Counted from the stretch's first letter, positions 15,050-26,093 are shown. The stretch: 64,000 bases of DNA from Candidatus Zixiibacteriota bacterium (GCA_030615745.1 JAUWYR010000001.1:35010-99009); one strand, 5' to 3'. Notes: generated by a model from the letters alone, not told the origin. Program-made: numbers and translations.

Positions 15050-18000
15050 ATGAACTGGAAAAAATTTAGGGCAATTATTTTATCCTGTTTTTTGGCTTTT
15101 CTTATTATTGGTTTGAATAGTGAGACTTTATCTGCTGAAGAGGAGGAGGTTTCGCCACCGCATGAAGCGGTGAATTTTCCAATGGATGAGGATCTGACCC
15201 TCCCATCTATTCTTTCCTCTCATAAGATCATAAAATCTCCTACCTCTGCTGAACTTTCCACCTGGCTTAAGGATTCGAAAGCTTCCCCTGTTACTCCTTT
15301 TGAGTTCCCCAGTATCCAGAAATTGGGCTTGGATACCTTCAAGCCACCATCTGATAGAACCGGTGTTTCTGCTCCTAAAGTCTCGGTCACCTCCCCTGAT
15401 TACACTTCGGCTCTTTCAGCTGGTGCCTATCGTCTGGTTGGACTTCAGGCTGATATAACCGAGGATAATGCTGGAAATGGTGACCCGGATGTGGACTTAG
15501 AGGATGGAGGCTGGGATTGGCAGGTCGATTCCACTATCACTGCACATAGTGGTTCACCAAGTCCTACCAACACCTATGGGGTAACTGCTGGAGGAGTTTT
15601 AGGTGCTTATATAGCACTGGGTGGAAAGCCTTTTCCTCCTGACCATAGCGTTCTTACTTCTTTGGAAGATGCCTATGCTGGAATGTTGGCTGATACCACA
15701 ATTGATAGCGGTGGTGATTTTCAATTCTTGGTCAGGCTCTCAGAAAAAACCGGGGACAGCAAATATGCCGATTTAGCTAAGGCGAGATATGATGCTAAAA
15801 AAACTCTATTGGGTGGTTCTAAAGCTTGGGCAGATAGTATTTTTGCCTGGAGAGCCGGACTACAAAATGGTATAATCCCTTTTGATATTAACTTATTGGC
15901 TGTGGGAGCTGCAAAACTAAATGATTATTTCCCAGGACAGGGGTATGATTTCGATGCAGATACTTTCGCTCAAGCTATCTATGATGATATCTACAACGAT
16001 ACTCCCGGATATTTCGATGAGACCGATAAGACTGAATGGTGGTGGACTTTGGGTATTGCTGGAGCTTTGGAGGCTTTTACCGTTTCCGGAACTCACCCTA
16101 CTGAAAGGGATGAACTGGCTGATACCCTTTTAAATTATCAGAATGATGGGATCACCAAAACACCCAAAGGCGCCTGGGACTGGAATGATACTTATACCGG
16201 TGGAGATTATCAGACCACAGCCTATGCTATTATGGCTCTTATGACTTATGGAGGAACTCAAGCCGAATCTGCCTGTATAGAGGGTGTGAACTGGCTGGTG
16301 AGCGAGCAGAGGGCAAATGGCGGGTGGTATTGGGATGGTGGAAATGAATGTACCGAAGAGGTAGGAGAGGTTCTCTGGGCTATCTCCCTTGTGGTTCCCA
16401 CCGAAGTCTGGGTGGATGATGATTTTAATTCTTCCACTCCGGGATGGAGTTATGACCATTTTGATAAGATCCAGGATGGAGTGGATGCAGTTGCTGCTGG
16501 TGGAACTGTGCATGTGGCAGATGGAAACTACGATGCTACCACGAGTCCCTTTGTTAGAATCACTAAACCCTTGACCCTTCTTGGTGAGAGTCGGGATGGT
16601 GTCATCCTCGATGGCACAGGAACCAGCACAATTTCTTGGGCTAAAGGAATCCACGTCACCGCAGATAGTGTTACTATCAAAAATCTCACAGTTCAGAACT
16701 TCGGTGCACCCGGCTATTGGGGATATGGAGTTTTGTTCCGCGATTATGCTCATGATACTCCTGGCGAAGGCTATATTTTCTATTATGGTTGTGTAGCAGA
16801 GAATGTCAAATCGCAAAATAATTGCTATCCTATGTATGCTTTGGTTAATCGGAATTTAACGGTTCGTAACTGCCTTATTCAGGATAATCTTGGCGATGGG
16901 ATGTTCATCGCGCGGGAATGCGATAACGTCATAATCACAGAGAACACGGTTTTGAATTCAGGAGATCATGGGATCTGGGTTGGAAAATGTTGGACGGGAC
17001 TTGGTCCTTCTGATACTGCAACGATTACAGATAATTTCATAGATGGTGCACGCGAGGGTGGAATCACCTTCTGTGCGAGCGATAGCGCTTTCATTTCAGG
17101 CAACGCCATCACCAATGTGAAGGGAGAAGAACCACCTGCCGGCTGGTCTGTGGGAGCTCTGAGCTTGAAGGACGGTGTGTCTAATGTGACCGTCTCCAAT
17201 AACTATATCCATGGCAACGATGGTCTTGGCACTGGTTGCGGTCGTGGAGTTGGAGTGGATGGAACCTCATCTAATATCACTATTTTCGACAATATCATAA
17301 GTGATAACGCAGGTGAAGGTATCAAGGTGATTGGGTCTACTTCAGTTTGGAGTTGCAATTCTAACTATATCTGTTGCAATACCGGTTATGGAGCTGAGAA
17401 CACTACTGGCACAACCTTGGATTTTGAGAACAACTGGTGGGGTGCATCTGATGGACCAAGTGGAGTAGGACCTGGCTCAGGTGATTCGGTCAGCACTAAC
17501 GTGGATTATGACCCCTGGATGACTGTTTCTGTTGTCTGGGTGGATGATGATTGGGCTGGAACTACTTGTGGTGATTCGGTTGGTGGACATCTTTTTGGCT
17601 ATGATGCTTTTGCTACTATTCAAGATGGTATAGATGCGGAGGCTGTTGGTGGTGTTGTTTATGTGCATTTGGGCAACTATACCGAACAACTCATCATTCA
17701 AAAGGGTATAACTCTGGAAGGGATGACAAGCTCACCCAAGCCAAAGATTATAGCACCAGCAGTTCGAGCCCCTGCTTTCCAGATCGCAGAATCTGGAAGG
17801 TGGTGGGATCCGGTTATCTTTATGGGTCTTAAAGCTGGGGCAGGAACTGCTAATATCACCGTTAAAGGATTTGAAATCGATGGACTTAACCTTGGGACAG
17901 CTGGCAACACTTTTGTTGCTATTTTGGCACGCAATGCCAATCCAGGCTTGATTAGAGACTGCGACATTCATGATTTTCACAACACGTTCAATTCTGATAT

Positions 18001-21000
18001 GGGCAGTGGCATCATGATTTATGGCAACAGCAATGTGGCGGTGAAGAATAATGGGGTGAGCGCTTTCTCCAAAAACGGAATCACCGCAAATGGTGATTTT
18101 GGTCCTTCAGTTGATCCAACGGTCACGATCGATAGCAACACCGTGATTGGGGACGGCTACATCACCACAGTGGCTCAGAACGGCATTCAGGTTGGGTTTG
18201 GAGCAGGAGGCGTGGTTCATGCAAATACTATTTCTGATATTGGATGGATCTGGGATGGGACCGGAACCCATTGGGTATCATCTGGAATCTTACCAGCAGT
18301 ATATAACAATTACTATGCTCCTGGCCCAGTTGTGCATTGCACTGATAATATTATCACCGATGTTCAGTGTGGGATATATTACTCTGATGGAAATGGGAAT
18401 GCAATTGGAAATTCTTACACCATGACAAATTCTGATGGATTGGATGCTGGTGATCCAGCATATGCATATTATGTTGGTATTCTTGGATGTGACCCTGTAG
18501 AGGGTGCACCGATTCCTAAAGTTTCGCCTTTTGAGGATCAGGGCACAGGTGAAGGAGTTGGTCCTCCACCCCTTAGGAAGCCGGCAGCTATTTTGACCTA
18601 TGATTTCAGCAATAATATATTGATTGGAGATTCCAAAAATACAAGTGAAGGAATATACTTTTACAATTGGTCAGGAGGTGCTCATACCTTAGTGGGGACT
18701 GCCACAAACAATACTGTAAAATACTTTAGCTGGGGATTGAGTAGCGATTCGGATGGATCAACTGTGAACGTAACGTTCAATGACAACACCGTAGCTTGCA
18801 ACACTGTTTTGGGAATTTACATTGGTGGTGGAACCACAGCCAGCTTGCTCTACAATAACTCTCTTTTTGGTAATGCACAGAATGCCCAGGATGATGGAAC
18901 TCCTCCAAATGCATGGGATGATGGCTCTGTTGGGAACTTCTGGGATGACTGGGCTTCTAATTCCGGATATCCAACTATCTATAATGTCCCCGGAACAGCC
19001 GGCAGTGTGGACAATTATCCTCAAGCTCCTTCTGTTGTCTGGGTAGATGATGATTGGGCAGGAACTGCTTGCGGTGATTCGGTTGGCGGACATCTTTTTG
19101 GCTATGATGCTTTTGCTACTATTCAAGATGGTATAGATGCGGTGGCTGATGCTGGAATAGTCAAGGTCTTAGAAGGAACTTATAACCCATTCATTGTGGA
19201 TGCCAAGTCGGTTACAGTGGAGGGGCAAAGCGATGTGATAGTAACCGGAAACCAGACCGTCACTACCGCCTATGGTGATAGGAGCACCATCATCTTCGTT
19301 AAGAGTTCTACTGATGTTACACTGAAAAATCTGAATGTTCAGGGACCAGTTAGTGGAACTCCTCGATACGGTATTATCTTCCAGGGTGTCACCGGAGAGT
19401 TTATCCAAGGAACTGTTTCCCCCAATAATGTGGATGAATGGAGTAATGGATGCGGTATCGGGATTTGGGGAACCTCAGATGTGGATATAAAAGAGTCCAC
19501 AGTGAGAAACTTCGGTAAGGTTGGAATTTTCTATTATGCTGCCAGCGGTCAGATTCTGGACTGCACCGTGGAGGGAGTAGTATTTAATGACTCTCTCAGG
19601 CTTACCAATGCTATTGAGCCAGATTATGGTTCGAGCGTTGATATTATTAACACCGAGGTTTACAACAGCCGCAATCTCCATCCCAATCCTGCCTGGGCAT
19701 CGATCGGTATTCTAAGTTATGGATGGGGTGTCCCCACGACTGTGAATGTCTACGATTGTAATATCCACGACAACGATTATGGGATATGGACTGCATTAGG
19801 TTCTGCAGCCAACAGTCACTTCAATTTCAACGACATTTTGGGAAATTACCAATATGGCTTTTATAACGCTGAAGGAGTCTTGGCAGATGCTAATCTGAAC
19901 TACTGGGGTGATTATAGTGGTCCAACTCTTCCTGGCGATGGAGATCTGAGAGGAACTTCTGTTTTGGCTTTGGCTTCACCAATGGTTCTTGAGAAGGGTT
20001 TAAAGAGCGGTTCTGTGACTCCTATTAACTCAAGCCAGACTGAGGGCGATGTCACCTTGTCCAAAACCTCAGGGGTCTTGGGCACAGGTGATGCAATCAG
20101 CGATTCCGTAACTTATAGTCCCTGGCTAGGCTATCCTGTAGGGACTGTACCTATGACCTATCATGTGGATACCACCGGTAAGATCCAATTAGCTATTGAT
20201 ACCAGCTCTGCTGGAGATACGGTTAAGGTGCATGAGGGTGCTTTCAACGAGAATCTGGTGATAAACCAATCGATTGCCCTTTTGGGCTCTGGTCAATCCA
20301 CAACAACCATCTATCCGGATAGCTCAGACATAGGCATTCCAAATCCAGAGGTGGGACCTAGTTTTAGAGGTTCACAGATGGTTGTGGTTGAGGCTACTGA
20401 CGTTTTAATTGATGGATTTATCTTCGACGGAGATAGTCCTACTTTAACCCCACCTGGAACCATAGATGCTCGCAATGGAATCATAACTAACTATAATACT
20501 GGAAACTGGAATAACCTAACTGTTCAGAATTGCACTGTTAAAAATATCTATTTCAGAGGAATCTATGCTTCAGCTATGACAGCTAATAATCTCACCGGGA
20601 TAAATTTCAACCACAACACAGTGGATAATGTAAATGGCTCGTCCTTTGAATCCTTGGGTCTGATGTTCTGGGGTGCATCTGGAACCATAACCCATAACAC
20701 CATCACCAATTCATCTATCGGTGCTATGTTTCACTGGTATTCGGATGGTAATCTGGATTCTAATATTGCTTCTGGTTGCGAACTCGGGTTTGCGGTGAAC
20801 AGCAACGACCAAACTACCACCCTTTCTAGCAATACTATTACAGATTCAGATCAAGGAATCCAAACAATTAGCGTAGATGCTTTAGCAACTGTTTCCGATA
20901 ACATCATCACCGACTGTAAAGAGGGTATAGTATTGTATGGTGGAGGACCTGGATTAACTGATGTGGTGAATAACCTGATAGATGGTCCAGAGGCTTATCC

Positions 21001-21637
21001 TGCTATTGGTCTTTATGCATCCACTGATCTCGGCATCTGGGGAATGGGAGATGTATTTGCCACTCTCAGGAAAAACACCATCACAGGCAATTTCTATGGG
21101 ATGGTCTTTAATGAGCCGGATACCATTAGAACTCAGTTGGTATCGATAACTGTCAGCGGTTCTGCGGATGACCGAAACTTCATTTATGATAACAGCAGTT
21201 TTGAGCTTCTGATGGAATATTGCGATAATGATGTGAATGCTACTTATAATTACTGGGGTAAATCTTTGCTTTCGCAAATTGAGGATGAGATCTACCATCA
21301 AGTGGATCAATCAGATCTTGGTCTGGTGGATTTTGGTAATCCACTACTGCACGGAGATGTGAACTTAGATGGAGAAATCAATCTTGGAGATGTGATCTAT
21401 CTTGCAAATTACCTTCTTAAAAGTGGCCCAGAACCCCCAATCTTTTTAATTGCAGATGTGAACTGCGATGACAAAATTAATTTGAGTGATGTCATCTATT
21501 TAGCAAATTATCTGCTCAAGGGTGGTCCTGCTCCATGTGGTGGCGCACTTGCAAAGGCTACTGTTCAGACTCAAAAGAAAGAGATGGAGAAGGTTGAAAT
21601 TGTTAAACCTGCTTCAGTACATTCTCTCATTCAGTAA
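15050..21637 (+). CDS. Giant secreted protein: alpha/alpha toroid, four beta-helix modules, dockerin
   Basis: This 2195-residue protein has a signal peptide (ILSCFLAFLIIGLNSETLSA). Residues about 110-450 look like an alpha/alpha toroid (prenyltransferase/squalene-cyclase-like repeats: GGDYQTTAYAIMALMTYGG, WLVSEQRANGGWYWDGG). Four right-handed parallel beta-helix modules follow, each starting with an IQDGIDA-type block: about 455, 827, 1329 (VWVDDD, FATIQDGIDA) and 1702 (TTGKIQLAID). They are full of SNN, DNTI and GI turns typical of pectate-lyase-like carbohydrate proteins. A type I dockerin pair lies near 2100-2165 (GDVNLDGEINLGDVIYLANY and DVNCDDKINLSDVIYLANY). AAGGA precedes the ATG and a terminator follows the stop. 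Probably a cell-surface glycan-binding or glycan-cleaving protein; no catalytic residues could be assigned. Confidence 0.88.
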   Translation: MNWKKFRAIILSCFLAFLIIGLNSETLSAEEEEVSPPHEAVNFPMDEDLTLPSILSSHKIIKSPTSAELSTWLKDSKASPVTPFEFPSIQKLGLDTFKPPSDRTGVSAPKVSVTSPDYTSALSAGAYRLVGLQADITEDNAGNGDPDVDLEDGGWDWQVDSTITAHSGSPSPTNTYGVTAGGVLGAYIALGGKPFPPDHSVLTSLEDAYAGMLADTTIDSGGDFQFLVRLSEKTGDSKYADLAKARYDAKKTLLGGSKAWADSIFAWRAGLQNGIIPFDINLLAVGAAKLNDYFPGQGYDFDADTFAQAIYDDIYNDTPGYFDETDKTEWWWTLGIAGALEAFTVSGTHPTERDELADTLLNYQNDGITKTPKGAWDWNDTYTGGDYQTTAYAIMALMTYGGTQAESACIEGVNWLVSEQRANGGWYWDGGNECTEEVGEVLWAISLVVPTEVWVDDDFNSSTPGWSYDHFDKIQDGVDAVAAGGTVHVADGNYDATTSPFVRITKPLTLLGESRDGVILDGTGTSTISWAKGIHVTADSVTIKNLTVQNFGAPGYWGYGVLFRDYAHDTPGEGYIFYYGCVAENVKSQNNCYPMYALVNRNLTVRNCLIQDNLGDGMFIARECDNVIITENTVLNSGDHGIWVGKCWTGLGPSDTATITDNFIDGAREGGITFCASDSAFISGNAITNVKGEEPPAGWSVGALSLKDGVSNVTVSNNYIHGNDGLGTGCGRGVGVDGTSSNITIFDNIISDNAGEGIKVIGSTSVWSCNSNYICCNTGYGAENTTGTTLDFENNWWGASDGPSGVGPGSGDSVSTNVDYDPWMTVSVVWVDDDWAGTTCGDSVGGHLFGYDAFATIQDGIDAEAVGGVVYVHLGNYTEQLIIQKGITLEGMTSSPKPKIIAPAVRAPAFQIAESGRWWDPVIFMGLKAGAGTANITVKGFEIDGLNLGTAGNTFVAILARNANPGLIRDCDIHDFHNTFNSDMGSGIMIYGNSNVAVKNNGVSAFSKNGITANGDFGPSVDPTVTIDSNTVIGDGYITTVAQNGIQVGFGAGGVVHANTISDIGWIWDGTGTHWVSSGILPAVYNNYYAPGPVVHCTDNIITDVQCGIYYSDGNGNAIGNSYTMTNSDGLDAGDPAYAYYVGILGCDPVEGAPIPKVSPFEDQGTGEGVGPPPLRKPAAILTYDFSNNILIGDSKNTSEGIYFYNWSGGAHTLVGTATNNTVKYFSWGLSSDSDGSTVNVTFNDNTVACNTVLGIYIGGGTTASLLYNNSLFGNAQNAQDDGTPPNAWDDGSVGNFWDDWASNSGYPTIYNVPGTAGSVDNYPQAPSVVWVDDDWAGTACGDSVGGHLFGYDAFATIQDGIDAVADAGIVKVLEGTYNPFIVDAKSVTVEGQSDVIVTGNQTVTTAYGDRSTIIFVKSSTDVTLKNLNVQGPVSGTPRYGIIFQGVTGEFIQGTVSPNNVDEWSNGCGIGIWGTSDVDIKESTVRNFGKVGIFYYAASGQILDCTVEGVVFNDSLRLTNAIEPDYGSSVDIINTEVYNSRNLHPNPAWASIGILSYGWGVPTTVNVYDCNIHDNDYGIWTALGSAANSHFNFNDILGNYQYGFYNAEGVLADANLNYWGDYSGPTLPGDGDLRGTSVLALASPMVLEKGLKSGSVTPINSSQTEGDVTLSKTSGVLGTGDAISDSVTYSPWLGYPVGTVPMTYHVDTTGKIQLAIDTSSAGDTVKVHEGAFNENLVINQSIALLGSGQSTTTIYPDSSDIGIPNPEVGPSFRGSQMVVVEATDVLIDGFIFDGDSPTLTPPGTIDARNGIITNYNTGNWNNLTVQNCTVKNIYFRGIYASAMTANNLTGINFNHNTVDNVNGSSFESLGLMFWGASGTITHNTITNSSIGAMFHWYSDGNLDSNIASGCELGFAVNSNDQTTTLSSNTITDSDQGIQTISVDALATVSDNIITDCKEGIVLYGGGPGLTDVVNNLIDGPEAYPAIGLYASTDLGIWGMGDVFATLRKNTITGNFYGMVFNEPDTIRTQLVSITVSGSADDRNFIYDNSSFELLMEYCDNDVNATYNYWGKSLLSQIEDEIYHQVDQSDLGLVDFGNPLLHGDVNLDGEINLGDVIYLANYLLKSGPEPPIFLIADVNCDDKINLSDVIYLANYLLKGGPAPCGGALAKATVQTQKKEMEKVEIVKPASVHSLIQ

Positions 21638-21657
21638 AGGGATTATGATCTGAAAAA

Positions 21658-21684
21658 GCCCCGCCTTCTGGGCGGGGCTTTTTT
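21658..21684 (+). terminator. Rho-independent terminator
   Basis: GCCCCGCC / GGCGGGGC stem with a 5-base loop followed by TTTTTT, 20 bases after the stop of the dockerin protein. Confidence 0.95.
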
Positions 21685-21786
21685 ATTTTTAAACTTAAGT
21701 TTTTTATCACTTGACTCCCACTTTTTTAAGCGTAATATTATTGGAAAGTTTTCTGTTAAACCTTCCAGATAGCGAGTTATCTAATT

Positions 21787-23790
21787 ATGGCTAAATTCAG
21801 ATTGGTTTCAGACTACAAACCCACAGGCGACCAGCCCAAGGCGATTAAGGATTTGACTGAGGGGATAAAGCAAAAGGAGAAATTTCAAACTCTTCTGGGC
21901 GTTACCGGGTCCGGGAAAACTTTTACTATGGCTAATGTTATAACTAACTGCGGAAAACCAGCTCTGGTTATCTCTCATAATAAAACACTGGCAGCTCAGC
22001 TTTACGGAGAGCTCAAAGGATTTTTTCCAGAAAATGCAGTGGAGTTCTTTATCTCCTATTATGATTACTATCAGCCAGAAGCTTATGTTCCGGTAACAGA
22101 TACCTATATTGAAAAAGATACCTCGATAAACGATGATATCGATAGACTGAGGCTAAGGGCAACTTCATCTCTCTTGGAAAGGAATGATGTGGTTATAGTT
22201 GCATCTGTGTCCTGCATTTATGGAATAGGTTCTCCTAAGGATTATCAGGAGCTTATGGCTTTTATTCAAACAGGAGAAAAAATAGAAAGGGATAAACTTT
22301 TAAAACAATTAATAGATATTCACTATACCAGAAACGATATCGATTTTGGCAGAGGAACATTCAGGGTTAGAGGTGATGTGGTTGAGATTCACCCTGCTTA
22401 TGAGGAAACAGGAATAAGAATTGAACTTTTCGGAGATGGGGTTGAGAGGATAACAGAAATAAATATCCTTACCGGTGAGATTTTGGAAGAGAAAAAAAAG
22501 ATCGCTATCTATCCTGCCAAGCATTTTGTAACCTCATATCCGAGACTGGAACAGGCGATAAAAAATATTGAGAAGGAGCTTGAGCAGAGGTTGAAATGGT
22601 TCAGGTCACAGAATAAACTCTTAGAGGCTCAAAGATTGGAATCAAGAACCAGATATGACATCGAGATGATGAGGGAGATCGGGTATTGTCCGGGAATAGA
22701 GAACTATTCCAGACATCTTTCCGGAAGAAAGCCAGGGGAAAGACCTTATACTTTGATTGACTTTTTTCCGAAAGACTATTTGGTAATAATCGATGAATCC
22801 CATCAGACAGTCCCTCAGATCAGGGGGATGTATGCAGGAGATCGTTCAAGAAAAGAGACTCTGGTTGAATATGGTTTCAGATTACCCTCTGCTCTGGATA
22901 ACCGTCCACTTTTTTTTGAAGAGTTTGAGTCACTTATAAATAAGGTGATTTTTGTCTCAGCAACTCCTGCTGAATATGAGCTGAAAAAGTCCAAAGGGGT
23001 GGTGGTTGAACAGCTAATTAGACCAACTGGCTTGATCGACCCTAAGATCACGGTAAAGTCATCAGCTCACCAGGTGGATGACCTTTTAGATGAGATAAAA
23101 ATTCGAGCACAAAGAAAAGAGAGAGTTTTAATCACTACTTTGACTAAAAGGATGGCTGAGGATTTAGCTGATTATCTTTCCCAGATGAATATCAGGGTGA
23201 GATACCTTCACTCGGAGATAGATGCGATTGATAGGGTGGATATATTAAGGGATCTGAGGTTAGCTGAGTTCGATGTCCTGGTAGGGATAAATCTCTTAAG
23301 AGAGGGATTGGATCTCCCTGAGGTATCTTTGGTTGCTATTCTGGATGCAGATAAGGAGGGGTTTTTAAGATCTGAGACATCCTTGGTTCAGGTAGCGGGA
23401 AGGGCAGCAAGAAATTTAGCTGGCGAGGTGATAATGTATGCTGATAATATCACCGATTCGATGAGAAAGGCTATTGAGGAGACAGAGAGAAGAAGGAGAA
23501 TTCAAAAAGAATATAATGAAAAGCATAAGATCAAACCAAGAACAATATATAAATCAAGAGAGGAGATATTAAAGGCCACCACTTTTGCAGACTCAAGGTC
23601 CACACCACAAGTTAAAGAGGAGAGGATGGACTATCTAAAGGAGATGGGTATAGAGGATCAGGTATCCTATTTAAAAAAAGCCATGAGGGAAGCAGTAAAA
23701 AACTTAGAATTCGAGAAAGCAGCTTTTTATCGAGATGAAATACAAAAGATTAAAAAGAAAAGGCAGAGAAAAAGGTCAAGATATAGATGA
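21787..23790 (+). CDS. uvrB: Excinuclease ABC subunit B
   Basis: This 667-residue helicase-like subunit of the UvrABC nucleotide-excision repair nuclease receives damaged DNA from UvrA and recruits UvrC. Walker A is GVTGSGKT at 38-45. The DNA-clamping beta-hairpin region is visible as [17 protein letters not shown], the DEAD-like box as IIDESHQT, and later helicase motifs as [13 protein letters not shown] and QVAGRAARN. The C-terminal UVR domain ([15 protein letters not shown]) that binds UvrC is intact. Length is standard. The stop overlaps the start of the next gene as ATGA, so the two are co-translated. Confidence 0.98.
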   Translation: MAKFRLVSDYKPTGDQPKAIKDLTEGIKQKEKFQTLLGVTGSGKTFTMANVITNCGKPALVISHNKTLAAQLYGELKGFFPENAVEFFISYYDYYQPEAYVPVTDTYIEKDTSINDDIDRLRLRATSSLLERNDVVIVASVSCIYGIGSPKDYQELMAFIQTGEKIERDKLLKQLIDIHYTRNDIDFGRGTFRVRGDVVEIHPAYEETGIRIELFGDGVERITEINILTGEILEEKKKIAIYPAKHFVTSYPRLEQAIKNIEKELEQRLKWFRSQNKLLEAQRLESRTRYDIEMMREIGYCPGIENYSRHLSGRKPGERPYTLIDFFPKDYLVIIDESHQTVPQIRGMYAGDRSRKETLVEYGFRLPSALDNRPLFFEEFESLINKVIFVSATPAEYELKKSKGVVVEQLIRPTGLIDPKITVKSSAHQVDDLLDEIKIRAQRKERVLITTLTKRMAEDLADYLSQMNIRVRYLHSEIDAIDRVDILRDLRLAEFDVLVGINLLREGLDLPEVSLVAILDADKEGFLRSETSLVQVAGRAARNLAGEVIMYADNITDSMRKAIEETERRRRIQKEYNEKHKIKPRTIYKSREEILKATTFADSRSTPQVKEERMDYLKEMGIEDQVSYLKKAMREAVKNLEFEKAAFYRDEIQKIKKKRQRKRSRYR

Positions 23791-24608
23791 GAGCAAACAA
23801 AATGGGAAAAACTTTTAAAGTTTTTATCTTTATTCTCCTTATCTCAATCTTAACAGGTTGTGAGGAGAAGATAATCAAATCTGAAAGTGATTTTGAGGCA
23901 ATAAGAGCTATAACCTTGGATGAGAATCCAAGCATTTTCAAAAGCGACATCTTCGATACTTTACAGGATACGCTATTTTACAGGGAGATAACAAAAAGAG
24001 ACTTTTGGATCAGTCATCCTATTACCGAAGCACCACCCGAATCAAATTATACTCATGAGGTTAATGTTGAGATCGTGGATAGCATTAAGGGTGTTTTTCA
24101 CCATTTTTTAAATGGGGTAGAATATGTTGATAGTTTTGAAGCCACATCTATAACAAAAGGGTATTTAGTTAGATGGCCAGAGATTCCTCGCCACCGCGGC
24201 TGGATTTTGAAAAAAGTATCAGGTAATAAAATTTTCACCATACCTGGTGCATCTAGTTTTTCTAGCGTAATTATTACCTCTCCTGCTGGAAAAAATACTT
24301 TGCTTCGCTCAGGGATAACATCTTTAAAATCTTTTAAAGACATCTTAAGTTTTAACTCAGGCGACTCCATCACTCTGGAGTTAAGTCCGACGAAATCCAC
24401 TGACTACTTATATCTCCATTATGATGATGGAACAAATTACATAAAGCGTCCATTTATTAAAGAAAATGGGAAATTTATATCTGGCTGTAAAATTGATGGA
24501 AAAGGATACCAGCACATTTTCATCGATATCATTGACAAAAGCTCGATAGATGATAGCACAGCTTCTTATAAATCTAACGCATGGGGGATTTTGATTCAGG
24601 TTGAATGA
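23787..24608 (+). CDS. Hypothetical lipoprotein coupled to uvrB
   Basis: This 273-residue protein has a lipoprotein signal ([15 protein letters not shown], Cys near residue 26). The mature part has no domain I recognise. It contains beta-rich segments such as [43 protein letters not shown] and [17 protein letters not shown], with many Ser and Thr, and may be Ig- or carbohydrate-binding-like. The ATG overlaps the uvrB stop by four bases; a second ATG lies five codons later. Being downstream of uvrB looks incidental. Confidence 0.7.
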   Translation: MRANKMGKTFKVFIFILLISILTGCEEKIIKSESDFEAIRAITLDENPSIFKSDIFDTLQDTLFYREITKRDFWISHPITEAPPESNYTHEVNVEIVDSIKGVFHHFLNGVEYVDSFEATSITKGYLVRWPEIPRHRGWILKKVSGNKIFTIPGASSFSSVIITSPAGKNTLLRSGITSLKSFKDILSFNSGDSITLELSPTKSTDYLYLHYDDGTNYIKRPFIKENGKFISGCKIDGKGYQHIFIDIIDKSSIDDSTASYKSNAWGILIQVE

Positions 24609-25037
24609 TGAATTTAGGTGGATGATATTTAAAAAATAGTTTAGAGGAGGAACTTCCAGCTGCGACGAGCCCCGACTTATTTTTTAAAGTTCGAGGTAAG
24701 GTACCCCGAACTAACGGAAGTCTTTTCTCTATTTGGGTTAATCTTTGTTTAGCACAGGTTGCTTGCCCGGCCAGGGGGATGACCTGTGCTACCTGTTATT
24801 TATGACATTATTCAGTTGATAAAAAAATGTCTTGGGATAACGTAAATAGCTTTCTCTTTTCAAAAAATTCTGATTTATACCGATAAGAAAAATAATGAAA
24901 AAGCTTATGGATTTATAAAGCTCTGTAAAGAGGTTGAACTTTCTGAAATTCTCCAGTTTGGTTTGAAAAAATGTTTGTTTTAATTTTACCCTCAAATATT
25001 TCAGTTTAGCTTTCGTTTAGAGGAAAAGGAGAGTGAA
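24609..25037. repeat. Intergenic hairpin repeats, no gene
   Basis: No convincing gene in 429 bases. AGCACAGGT (24751-24759) and ACCTGTGCT (24782-24790) enclose the dispersed core GCTTGCCCGGCCAGGG (24761-24776), the same nesting seen at 10268-10303. Upstream, GTTCG/CGAAC arms around GGTACC form another hairpin (about 24690-24710). Confidence 0.7.
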
Positions 25038-25238
25038 TTGATCTCGACAGAAAAATTATTTATCGAGGGAATCAAAGCTTTGGAGGATGAGAATTATTCT
25101 GAGGCTGAAGAGAAATTAAAAAAAGTTGCTAAAACTAAAACTGACAAATCAAAAAAAGCTCAAGTTATCTTAGCTGCTCTGTCTTTGAAAGAGGAGTGTG
25201 AGAATTTATTAAAAAAGCTCAAAAGCTCTGGAGGTTAA
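25038..25238 (+). CDS. Small TPR-like hypothetical protein
   Basis: This 66-residue protein starts at TTG, with AAGGAGAG seven bases upstream. The sequence FIEGIKALEDENYSEAEEKLKKVAK followed by SKKAQVILAALSLKEECENLL looks like one and a half TPR-type helical repeats, mostly charged. It precedes a zinc-ribbon gene by one base, so the two are co-translated. I do not recognise a family. Confidence 0.6.
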   Translation: MISTEKLFIEGIKALEDENYSEAEEKLKKVAKTKTDKSKKAQVILAALSLKEECENLLKKLKSSGG

Positions 25239-25239
25239 A

Positions 25240-25431
25240 ATGGCAAGGAAAAAAAGAACTTTTGCAGATAAGATGAAGAGAGAGAAAAAGGTGATGGTGT
25301 GTCCGGTTTGTAATAGCCCGATTCAAAATATTTTTCTTGTGAAGTCGGTTAAGACAGATAACGGTTTTTGGAAATTTAAGCAAAGGCATATATCCGTTTG
25401 TAAGTGTAATCAGAAAGAAGTTTACTCTTGA
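25240..25431 (+). CDS. Small zinc-ribbon protein
   Basis: This 63-residue basic protein (MARKKRTFADKMKREKK) has CPVCNSPIQ near residue 21 and CKCNQKEVY near the C-terminus, giving a two-knuckle zinc ribbon with about 33 residues between the knuckles. The size and basic N-terminus resemble ribosome-associated or L33-like zinc-ribbon proteins, but I cannot assign it to one. Coupled with the preceding small gene and followed by an intrinsic terminator. Confidence 0.7.
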   Translation: MARKKRTFADKMKREKKVMVCPVCNSPIQNIFLVKSVKTDNGFWKFKQRHISVCKCNQKEVYS

Positions 25432-25465
25432 TTTTAATAAAATTTAGCTGAAACTTTTTGAAAAA

Positions 25466-25500
25466 GCCGACGCAAAAACTTGATTGTGCCGGCTTTTTTT
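25466..25500 (+). terminator. Rho-independent terminator
   Basis: AGCCG / CGGCT plus an inner GCA / TGC pairing (2-base bulge), followed by TTTTTT, after the zinc-ribbon gene. Confidence 0.8.
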
Positions 25501-25569
25501 CTGTAAAAATCGAAGCGACCAAGTTATATAAGCTAACAAAAGGTTAAAAATTAGTTAAATTTAAATTTT

Positions 25570-25788
25570 CACCTGTCTGAGACCCAAGGGAGAGGTTACT
25601 CTACCATCCTGCAAAGGGGGGATAAAGATGTTGAAAATCTCAACAAAGATGGATTCATGGAACCCTTTGACTGAAAGGGGAAAACAGAGGAGCCATTCAT
25701 CTCTGAAGCTCGGATACTAAAATATGATCCAAAAACAGAGGGTGAGTTTTGGAAAATTAGCAATATTGCAAAAGTGGAAAGAAAATGA
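25570..25788 (+). pseudogene. Possible decayed coding fragment
   Basis: This frame reads as protein-like sequence (TQGRGYSTILQRGDKDVENL, then KDGFMEPFD) up to a TGA at 25672 and continues in the same frame (KGKTEEPFISEARILKYDP) to a second TGA at 25786. No start codon with a ribosome site is visible. It may be the remnant of a lost gene in the 660-base gap before the Ig-repeat gene; no family recognised. Confidence 0.25.
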
Positions 25789-25797
25789 AAAAAATCC

Positions 25798-25825
25798 TTG
25801 ACAATTATTTATATATAATTATATT
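25798..25825 (+). promoter_or_regulatory. Sigma70-like promoter
   Basis: TTGACA (25798-25803), a 16-base A/T-rich spacer, TATATT (25820-25825). It lies about 270 bases before the Ig-repeat gene at 26094 and probably drives it. Confidence 0.6.
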
Positions 25826-26093
25826 AGGAGTAGAAAATAAGTGGAGTTTACCCCTTCGCTTAAGGTAAAGAATATATCATCCATATTAAATTTTAAATGG
25901 GTGAAATACATCTTGTTTTGCATTAGGAAGGATTCCTCTTGGAGGGGGGAATTACAGAGTAGATTTTTGATTTTGTACGGTAGGAAGAGTTAAAAACTTC
26001 TTCCTTATCTAAAAATGTTTAGAATACTAAAGTGCACACAAGAAAAGTGGCAGAAGCCAATAGTTCCAAAAAATCCAGAATAAAGGAGCGTAT

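Noticed and set aside
24789-24995. Minus-strand 68-codon open frame in the gap before the small TPR-like gene
   Set aside because: No ribosome site, low-complexity Phe/Lys-rich composition and no family; likely chance in A/T-rich DNA.
25672-25674. A second selenocysteine UGA
   Set aside because: No Cys-aligned motif, no start codon with a ribosome site, and only weak 4-bp pairings after the TGA.
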